Assembly (NCBI GenBank): GCA_026413805.1
Contig: JAOAKE010000043.1
Location: 1-6,859, forward strand
Direction: 5' to 3'
Length of the DNA stretch: 6,859 nucleotides
Source of the DNA: Microcaldota archaeon
Lineage (GTDB): Archaea; Micrarchaeota; Micrarchaeia; Anstonellales; Anstonellaceae
In this document: positions 1 through 4,661 of the stretch, in pieces
How the letters are laid out: each line of letters starts with the position of its first letter
Position numbering within the stretch: the stretch's first letter is position 1
The notes under the pieces: generated by a model
Database searches by the model: none
What the model saw: the letters and a program-made list of their open reading frames with translations, nothing else
Told to the model about the DNA's origin: nothing
Position numbers and translations under genes: made by a program

Positions 1-15
1 GTGTATAAGAGACAG
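1..15. other. Residual Tn5/Nextera mosaic-end adapter (not genomic)
   Basis: The bases GTGTATAAGAGACAG are the last 15 of the 19-bp Tn5 mosaic end AGATGTGTATAAGAGACAG used in transposase-based library preparation. The match is exact and lies at the contig edge, where an untrimmed adapter is expected. Genomic sequence probably begins at base 16. The first residues read in the GH57 frame (C-I-R-D-S) are adapter-derived and should not be annotated as protein. Confidence 0.95.
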
Positions 16-16
16 C

Positions 17-463
17 CACTGGGAGGACACTGGCATTTTTGAATTCCTCCGCCACCTGCCAGGGGAGATTCTCAAAAACCCACACCTGCGGTTTGCAACC
101 CCCTCTGAAATAGTAGAGAGGTTCCCTGCGCGAGACGAGATAGACGTGCCGCACGTAACCTCTTGGGCAGACATGGAGCGAGACACCTCTGCCTGGCTCG
201 GAAATGACATGCAGCGCAGCGCATTTGCGCTGGTTGAGTCGCTTGGCCCAAAGGTAAAAGAAAGCGGAGACCAGCAGCTAGTCAGGATATGGAGAATGCT
301 TCAAAATTCCGACCACTTCTACTACATGTGCACAAAATCGCTTTCAGACCAAGACGTGCATAACTATTTTTCGCCTTATGACTCGCCCTTTGACGCCTAC
401 ATAAACTACATGAACATATTGCAGGACTTCCAGTCAAAGCTAGAGGAGCGCGCCAGGCGCTAG
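17..463 (+). CDS. GH57 family glycoside hydrolase (alpha-amylase type), C-terminal part, 5' truncated
   Basis: The frame is open from the contig edge to a TAG at 461-463, giving about 148 genuine residues; the catalytic N-terminal part lies off the contig. Motifs recalled from archaeal GH57 amylases are visible: HWEDTGIFEFL at the start, then TPSEIVERFP, then SWADMERDTSAWLGNDMQ, then a helical C-terminal region with RIWRMLQNSDHFYYM and YINYMNILQDF. GH57 enzymes hydrolyse or transfer alpha-glucans such as starch or glycogen, usually in the cytoplasm. The catalytic nucleophile and acid are not in this fragment, so activity cannot be judged. A GTG at 146 is an internal codon, because the homology runs well upstream of it. 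The gene converges on the minus-strand gene and shares its stop palindrome. The family call is strong; the exact substrate is unknown. Confidence 0.88.
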   Translation, partial: HWEDTGIFEFLRHLPGEILKNPHLRFATPSEIVERFPARDEIDVPHVTSWADMERDTSAWLGNDMQRSAFALVESLGPKVKESGDQQLVRIWRMLQNSDHFYYMCTKSLSDQDVHNYFSPYDSPFDAYINYMNILQDFQSKLEERARR

Positions 464-1521
464 GTGCTTGAAGGGGGCAGCAGGTCTGAAAAAGGCAAAA
501 TGATTGACTGGTGCTCACCAACTATGCTCAAAATTTTGTCGGGGAATTCAAACTTGAAAGAGACCTTTTCTTTGCCGTTCTTCCCATTTGCCAGCAAGTA
601 AGTGCATGTTGCGGTTGTTTTAACCCTGGGCATTGCCGCATTTTCAACCCCTTCCAAGCCTAGGTTGAAGTAGTAATCCAGAGGCTTTGAACCCCAAATC
701 CGCGAATTTAGGAGCCTCTCAATCTTCTGCAGCAGCGCGATGCCTACTTCATGGTCTATAAGCAGCCTGCCAAGGTGCGCAAGGTGGGGATGCCTTTCAA
801 ACGACTCAATCCCTCTTGCAAAAACGCCTGGCAGCTCTATGTTTATCCCGAGCTTCTTTATTATTGCTGAATTTTCATTATAGACGATGTCAATTATCGG
901 GTAGGGGTGGTAGAGATTCTTTGTTTCAATGGATTTTATTGAGCTTTCAGCTCCTCCTTCTAAGCTTATTTCAGTCTTGGCATAGCGAATGCTGCCCAGA
1001 TACACGCTCCTGCTTTGGTCTGCCTGCAGCCTAAGCTCTGCTGAGCGGCCGTCTGTGTTTTCTTTCAAGAACCACTGGACCTTCTTTTCAGAATGCAATG
1101 GGAGAAAATCAATAAAGAACAGCTCAATTGCCTCGTAAAATTCCGGGTAGAGGCTTATTGACCATAGTTTTTTGACAAAGTCAGACTTGGCAGCAATTGA
1201 TGCGTCTTTTGCCTTGCACAACTCCCCGAGGTTCGTTTCTTTGAGGGCCACGTTATAGCCTTGGAGGTAGTTTGCAATGTCAATTAGTATGCTATCGCGT
1301 GTATTCTCAGTAATTATGCGCTGCGCCCTTCTCAAGTCAGAAGAAATGAGGACTAAGTTGGCAGTGCAGGCTGATAACTTGTCTTTTACCGCTGGGCTTT
1401 CTTCTAACGCAGGGATTCTCCAAAAGCCGTTTTTAATTGCCTGGTTTTTGAGCTGGCTAAACCTGTTATTAGCACTGAAGAGAAGGCTGAGTGCTGCCTG
1501 GCGGTATGGGTTGTCAAACAT
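460..1521 (-). CDS. Conserved-looking hypothetical protein, 353 aa, unrecognised
   Basis: This is a 353-residue reading frame from ATG at 1519-1521 to TAG at 460-462. I do not recognise the family. The protein appears cytosolic: there is no signal peptide and no convincing membrane helix. The first ~140 residues look helical (asparagine- and leucine-rich, with a run of charged helices). The part from ~150 to the end looks mixed alpha/beta. Residues 205-275 contain YHPYPIID, then RHPHLAHLGRLL (243-254), then a helix IALLQKIERLL. The order strand, His-Pro-x, Gly, helix faintly recalls E2/UBC or RWD folds, but no active-site cysteine sits at the expected place, so this is only a hint. The three cysteines (52, 102, 306) form no metal motif. 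There is no Shine-Dalgarno before the start, and a TATA-like box lies ~28 bp upstream, suggesting a leaderless mRNA. The length, the absence of a competing ORF and the tight convergent packing with GH57 support a real gene. Confidence 0.75.
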   Translation of the reverse strand: MFDNPYRQAALSLLFSANNRFSQLKNQAIKNGFWRIPALEESPAVKDKLSACTANLVLISSDLRRAQRIITENTRDSILIDIANYLQGYNVALKETNLGELCKAKDASIAAKSDFVKKLWSISLYPEFYEAIELFFIDFLPLHSEKKVQWFLKENTDGRSAELRLQADQSRSVYLGSIRYAKTEISLEGGAESSIKSIETKNLYHPYPIIDIVYNENSAIIKKLGINIELPGVFARGIESFERHPHLAHLGRLLIDHEVGIALLQKIERLLNSRIWGSKPLDYYFNLGLEGVENAAMPRVKTTATCTYLLANGKNGKEKVSFKFEFPDKILSIVGEHQSIILPFSDLLPPSST

Positions 1522-1545
1522 AGTATTTAGTTTGGGTGCATTGTT

Positions 1546-1552
1546 TTTTAAA
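1546..1552 (-). promoter_or_regulatory. TATA-like box for the minus-strand hypothetical gene (leaderless)
   Basis: On the minus strand this reads TTTAAAA inside GATTTAAAAAAC. Its centre is about 28 bp upstream of the ATG at 1521, the distance from an archaeal TATA box to its transcription start. No Shine-Dalgarno is present in the bases just before the ATG (CCCAAACTAAATACT). Transcription would therefore start at or within a few bases of the start codon. The box position is seen; leaderless initiation is inferred. Confidence 0.45.
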
Positions 1553-1586
1553 TCTTCCTAAAAAAACATCAAAAACCACATACTAC

Positions 1587-1614
1587 AATTAATTTGCCCA
1601 AAGCAGAATTAATT
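1587..1614. repeat. Two AATTAATT palindromes 20 bp apart in the divergent promoter region
   Basis: AATTAATT occurs at 1587-1594 and 1607-1614, start to start 20 bp, close to two turns of B-DNA. The second copy runs into the TATA box at 1613-1620. Paired half-sites at this spacing could be an operator between the divergent genes. The 8-mer is simple A/T sequence in an A/T-rich spacer, so chance is a real alternative. Confidence 0.3.
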
Positions 1615-1620
1615 ATATAA
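1613..1620 (+). promoter_or_regulatory. TATA box for the membrane AAA+ ATPase gene
   Basis: TTATATAA is a good archaeal TATA box in an A/T-rich spacer between divergent genes. A start site ~25 bp downstream would fall near 1640-1643. That gives a ~26-nt leader to the ATG at 1668, with a Shine-Dalgarno in it. The box overlaps the ATG at 1620, which argues against that upstream start codon. Confidence 0.6.
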
Positions 1621-1651
1621 TGCTCTGCTGCATTTTTCTGCACATGTGCGC

Positions 1652-1659
1652 AGGGGAAG
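1652..1659 (+). promoter_or_regulatory. Shine-Dalgarno deciding the AAA+ start (ATG 1668)
   Basis: AGGGGAAG ends 8 nt before the ATG at 1668. The upstream ATG at 1620 has only A/T-rich sequence before it. The ATG at 1683 has a purine tract directly abutting it, which is too close. This favours 1668 as the translation start. Confidence 0.55.
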
Positions 1660-1667
1660 TGCGTGGC

Positions 1668-4337
1668 ATGGGCAGGCAGAGGATGCTTGCCTATATGCAG
1701 CTTTTGCGTCGGACGGATGAAATCTGGAATGGCGCGCTTGTCTTTGCTGGAACCTTATTCCTCCTCCTTTGCTTTCCATTTTACCCAATATATGTGGCAG
1801 TGGTCATTGCCCTGCTGTGCGGGGCCATCGCCTACTACAGCCCGCCAATAGGCACCATAGCCGGCATGTTTTTAGCCCTCCCTGCAGTTGCATACCAGAC
1901 CCCTGTTTTTGCCTGGCTCTTCAGCATTGCGCTTGCCATTGCCCTTTTTGAGTCGTGGAACCGATGGAGCACCATTGCATTTTTGGAGATTGCAATACTT
2001 GCGCCATTTGCCCCTGCGCCATTCTCATACCTTTCTGGCTTCCTATTTGTTGCGCTTGGGATTGCTGCCATGCGATTTGGCTCCAAGCACTCGTTTTTCA
2101 TCTCGCTTCCAGCCATATTCATAGTTCTTTTGCTTTCAACCCTGTGGATGGCGCAGACTTCTTCATTTATAACAATCTCGAAGGACTATTCCTCGCTTTA
2201 TGGCCCTGTGATGGTAGAGCTTCAAAACAATGCCAAGCCATCAGTGGAAATAGGCGAAATGATTCCTGCTGCAGGCGGGGCTATCGCCTCGCTTATGCAA
2301 TTTGAAAACATCAGGGTGGTTTCGCCTGCAATTGGCAAGGTCTATGAAAACAGCGTGAAGCTTTTCATTAACGACTTTGCCTTTATGCAGCTTTTTGCCT
2401 GGGCAGTTGCGCTCTTTGCATGCGCCTTTCTTCCTGCGCGCTTTGACCACCGCTACAAGCAGACAATTTCCTCGCTTTCGCTTTTCTTGGTGCCAATAAA
2501 CAACGCCCTTTTTGCAGCCGCATTCAACAACCCATTTGAGCCTGCCTCCTTTTTCTACTGCGCCCTTTCGGTTGGGATTATCGGGGTGCTGGACCACTTC
2601 AAGTTCCCGCTTTCAAAGGAGAGGGAGGTAATCAGGCGCGAAAAGCAAAAGGCATTTGGCAAGTTTGGCTTGCAGGACTTGGCAGGCAGCGAAGGAGTAA
2701 GCTCGCTTGCAGATGTGGGCGGCTATGAAAATGTAAAAGAGGAGCTTCGCGAATCCATAATTGCGCCGCTTAAAAGGCAGGAGCTAAGCTACACATATGG
2801 AATTAAGCCCCCAACAGGAATCCTTCTTTTTGGCCCGCCTGGCACAGGAAAAACCATGCTGATGAAGGCGCTTGCAAAAGAGCTCAACATCGGGTTTTAT
2901 TACGTGAAGTGCTCTGACCTGCTCTCTGAGTGGTATGGGGAGAGCGAGAAAAACATAAGCGAGGTATTCGCAATTGCGCGCAAAAATGCCCCCTGCGTGC
3001 TGTTTTTTGACGAGATTGACTCAATTGGAAAGCGCCGCGATGCCTATACCACTGACGATGTTGCCCCGCGAGTGATGAGCGTCTTGCTTGAGGAGCTGGA
3101 CGGCTTCAAGGAGAAGAAGAATGTGATAACAATCGGCGCCACAAACATACCCGACCAGCTTGACCCTGCACTCATGCGGCCTGGCAGGTTTGACAAGATA
3201 ATATACATGCCGCTGCCTGATTACGAGGCGCGAAAGGCAATTTTCAAGGTGCATCTTCAAAAGCTGCCGCATGATGAGGACTTGGATTACGGCAAGCTCG
3301 CTTCAATGACTGAGAGGTATTCAGGCGCTGACATAAAAAACATCTGCACAGAGGCATCTCGGCTTGCTGCCCGAGAGGCAATAAAGTCAGATGTAGTAAT
3401 CCCAATCTCAATGAAGCACCTGACTGCCACAATAAAGAAGCTCAAGCCATCGGTTTCAATTGACCAGCTTGAAACTTATGAAAAATTCAGGATGGACTAC
3501 GAAAGAAGGACAGAGGTTGAGGAGAAAAAGCCTGATGAAAAAGGGGTGCGCTGGAGCGACGTGGCTGGGCTGGAGGAGGTCCGCCAAGTGCTGCTTGAGG
3601 CAATTGAAATCCCGCTGCTTCATGAGGACTTGATGAAGGAGATGGATGTCAAGCCCTCAAAGGGGCTGCTTTTGTTTGGCCCGCCTGGCTGCGGAAAGAC
3701 CATGATAGTCAAGGCTGCTGCAAATGAATTGAACGCAAACTTCCTGACAATATCCGGCGCGGAGATTATGAAAAGCAAGAGCCGAAGCGCTGCTGCATTT
3801 GTAAAGGAGACCTTCAACCGCGCGCGAGAGAGCGCCCCTGCCCTTGTCTTCATAGACGAAATAGAGGCGCTTGCCCCAGACCGAGACCACTACACTGGCG
3901 GGATATTGACCGAGCTTTTGCAGGAGCTTGATGGAGTAAAGGAGCTCAAGAATGTTATGCTCATTGGCGCAACCAACAAGCCATCTGTGCTTGACCCTGC
4001 AATACTGCGGCCTGGCAGGTTTGACAAGATAATATATATACCGCCCCCTGACTTTGAGGCGCGCAAGCAGATATTTGAAAACGGCCTTTCAAAGTTCCTC
4101 AAGGGGCTTGACCTGAAAAGGCTGGCAGAGGCAACTGAAGGATATTCAGGGGCTGACATTGCCTCAATCTGCCAAGAAGTAAAAATGCAGCTTGTCCGCG
4201 AGCGGCTCAAGGGGCGCGAAGCCCAGCCTTCAACCGAGCAGGTGATGAAGGTGATTTCTTCGCGAAGGCCCTCAATAACTCGCAAGGACTTGGAGGAATA
4301 CGAACGGTTCATGCAGGAATATGGCGAGCGCAAATAA
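1668..4337 (+). CDS. Membrane-embedded tandem AAA+ ATPase (Cdc48/VAT-like modules behind a ~10-TM domain)
   Basis: The protein is 889 aa from ATG 1668 (905 aa if from ATG 1620, which lies in the TATA box). Residue numbers here use the 905-aa form. About ten membrane segments are predicted by eye: 36-52, 54-72, 77-93, 95-111, 117-131, 136-152, 158-177, 251-271, 283-300 and 308-325. A ~73-residue loop (178-250) would lie outside the cell. Positive charges (RRTDE, RFGSKH, RFDHRYK, KEREVIRREK) place both termini in the cytoplasm. AAA module 1: Walker A GPPGTGKT 405-412, Walker B LFFDEID 461-467, GATN 506-509, RPGRFD 520-525, YSGADI 567-572. AAA module 2: Walker A GPPGCGKT 687-694, Walker B VFIDEIE 743-749, GATN 783-786, RPGRFD 797-802, YSGADI 842-847. 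Both modules should bind and hydrolyse ATP. Module 1 has a W-Y-G-E-S pore loop (438-442); module 2 has lost that motif. There is no Cdc48 N domain, no FtsH-type zinc protease domain and no HbYX proteasome-docking tail (the end is YGERK). The AAA family assignment is secure; a role in membrane-protein extraction or remodelling is inferred. The gene is monocistronic by spacing. Confidence 0.93.
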   Translation: MGRQRMLAYMQLLRRTDEIWNGALVFAGTLFLLLCFPFYPIYVAVVIALLCGAIAYYSPPIGTIAGMFLALPAVAYQTPVFAWLFSIALAIALFESWNRWSTIAFLEIAILAPFAPAPFSYLSGFLFVALGIAAMRFGSKHSFFISLPAIFIVLLLSTLWMAQTSSFITISKDYSSLYGPVMVELQNNAKPSVEIGEMIPAAGGAIASLMQFENIRVVSPAIGKVYENSVKLFINDFAFMQLFAWAVALFACAFLPARFDHRYKQTISSLSLFLVPINNALFAAAFNNPFEPASFFYCALSVGIIGVLDHFKFPLSKEREVIRREKQKAFGKFGLQDLAGSEGVSSLADVGGYENVKEELRESIIAPLKRQELSYTYGIKPPTGILLFGPPGTGKTMLMKALAKELNIGFYYVKCSDLLSEWYGESEKNISEVFAIARKNAPCVLFFDEIDSIGKRRDAYTTDDVAPRVMSVLLEELDGFKEKKNVITIGATNIPDQLDPALMRPGRFDKIIYMPLPDYEARKAIFKVHLQKLPHDEDLDYGKLASMTERYSGADIKNICTEASRLAAREAIKSDVVIPISMKHLTATIKKLKPSVSIDQLETYEKFRMDYERRTEVEEKKPDEKGVRWSDVAGLEEVRQVLLEAIEIPLLHEDLMKEMDVKPSKGLLLFGPPGCGKTMIVKAAANELNANFLTISGAEIMKSKSRSAAAFVKETFNRARESAPALVFIDEIEALAPDRDHYTGGILTELLQELDGVKELKNVMLIGATNKPSVLDPAILRPGRFDKIIYIPPPDFEARKQIFENGLSKFLKGLDLKRLAEATEGYSGADIASICQEVKMQLVRERLKGREAQPSTEQVMKVISSRRPSITRKDLEEYERFMQEYGERK
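3175..3205 (+). repeat. 31-bp direct repeat, copy 1 (module 1 RPGRFD region)
   Basis: This 31-bp stretch encodes the RPGRFDKIIY segment of AAA module 1. It is identical, base for base, to 4006-4036 in module 2. The copies are 831 bp (277 codons) apart and in frame. Flanking sequence of the two modules is much more diverged. Confidence 0.85.
4006..4036 (+). repeat. 31-bp direct repeat, copy 2 (module 2 RPGRFD region)
   Basis: Second copy of the 31-bp identity described at 3175-3205, coding for the arginine-finger segment of module 2. Perfect third-position identity within a diverged module pair suggests local gene conversion or strong shared codon preference. It could also mislead short-read assembly. 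Confidence 0.85.
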
Positions 4338-4450
4338 ATGCGCGCTGTGATTGGAAAGGAAAATGGGGTTGACCTTTATTTTCCATTTGTTGAAACTAAA
4401 CTTCGTCAGTTTTGTGTTCATGAAAACGATTATTGGCGATATTAATTATA

Positions 4451-4470
4451 TTTTTTATACACTTTTTTTT
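4451..4470 (+). terminator. Oligo-T tracts downstream of the AAA+ gene
   Basis: T6 (4451-4456) and T8 (4463-4470) lie in the A/T-rich spacer after the AAA+ stop codon. Archaeal RNA polymerase terminates at oligo-T runs without needing a hairpin, and none is obvious here. The rest of 4338-4450 holds no convincing gene. The tracts sit just before the S-layer promoter, where separation of the two transcripts is expected. Confidence 0.45.
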
Positions 4471-4479
4471 AAGAAAATT

Positions 4480-4496
4480 GAGAAAATTTATAAATA
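4480..4496 (+). promoter_or_regulatory. BRE and TATA box for the S-layer-type gene
   Basis: TTTATAAATA at 4487-4496 matches a strong archaeal TATA box. It is preceded by GAGAAAA (4480-4486), a BRE-like purine element. The expected transcription start is ~4515-4520, giving a leader of ~145 nt before the ATG at 4662. A weaker TATA-like stretch (TTTTTTATAC, 4451-4460) could be a second promoter. A strong promoter suits an abundant surface protein. Confidence 0.65.
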
Positions 4497-4522
4497 TACT
4501 GAAAGAGAGGTTAGCGTCTCCG

Positions 4523-4618
4523 ATGAGGGGCGCAATGACCAGCGCCTGTGAGGGGAACGGGTACGAAAAGAATGTAAGGGAAAAAAATACAGGGCAAAAA
4601 AATGAATGTCGTCGATAA
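4523..4618 (+). CDS. Possible upstream ORF in the S-layer leader (31 codons)
   Basis: An ATG at 4523 opens a 31-codon frame beginning MRGAMTSACEG and ending with TAA at 4616-4618; an internal ATG lies at 4535. The ATG is only a few bases from the predicted transcription start, so it could be read from a near-leaderless end. A purine tract GAGAGG (4505-4510) is upstream, but probably before the start site. Its reading frame covers the 5' strands of both inverted repeats (4590-4596, 4605-4613). Translating ribosomes would therefore hold those repeats open. The peptide is basic at its end (NECRR) and resembles nothing I know. A chance frame is quite possible. Confidence 0.2.
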   Translation: MRGAMTSACEGNGYEKNVREKNTGQKNECRR

Positions 4619-4650
4619 ATTTTGTGTACCTGCCCTGAAAGACGACATTT

Positions 4651-4657
4651 GAGGTGA
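4651..4657 (+). promoter_or_regulatory. Strong Shine-Dalgarno for the S-layer-type gene
   Basis: GAGGTGA is a perfect complement to the archaeal 16S rRNA 3' end (core of GGAGGTGATC), with the GAGG core 7 nt before ATG 4662. It fixes the start codon. It begins two bases after the 3' strand of the 9-bp inverted repeat, so leader folding could affect ribosome access. Confidence 0.8.
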
Positions 4658-4661
4658 ATAA

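Larger units (their letters stand above)
4516..4661 (+). promoter_or_regulatory. Long structured 5' leader of the S-layer-type gene
   Basis: Two perfect inverted repeats interleave. CAGGGCA (4590-4596) pairs with TGCCCTG (4631-4637), and AATGTCGTC (4605-4613) pairs with GACGACATT (4641-4649). The order A-B-A'-B' is that of a pseudoknot. The second stem ends one base before the ribosome binding site. The connecting segments are 8, 17 and 3 nt; the 3-nt one would be strained if both stems formed fully, so two mutually exclusive hairpins are an alternative. Upstream, GGCGC (4529-4533) can pair with GCGCC (4542-4546), flanked by two copies of TGAGGGG (4524-4530, 4549-4555). The repeats are seen; a control function over translation or mRNA stability is inferred. 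It matches no riboswitch class I can recognise. The 5' boundary is estimated from the TATA box. Confidence 0.55.

Noticed and set aside
146..463. GTG at 146 as the start of a separate 105-aa gene
   Set aside because: GH57 homology continues upstream in the same frame to the contig edge, so the GTG is an internal valine.
1835..2597. Several frames on both strands over the membrane domain of the ATPase
   Set aside because: They are shadows of the real frame, which is supported by a continuous membrane domain leading in frame into the AAA modules.
3890..4333. Minus-strand 147-codon frame within the AAA+ gene
   Set aside because: It lies wholly antisense to conserved AAA module 2, and its protein is Ser/Arg-rich with no recognisable motif.
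4351..4551. Small plus-strand frame of 66 codons after the AAA+ gene
   Set aside because: It runs through oligo-T tracts and the S-layer promoter, has low-complexity composition, and has no convincing ribosome binding site.
4501..4570. Hammerhead-ribozyme or known-riboswitch resemblance in the S-layer leader (CCGATGAG ... GGGGAACGG)
   Set aside because: The conserved CUGA core is not intact, no closing stems I and III could be paired, and no known riboswitch class fits.
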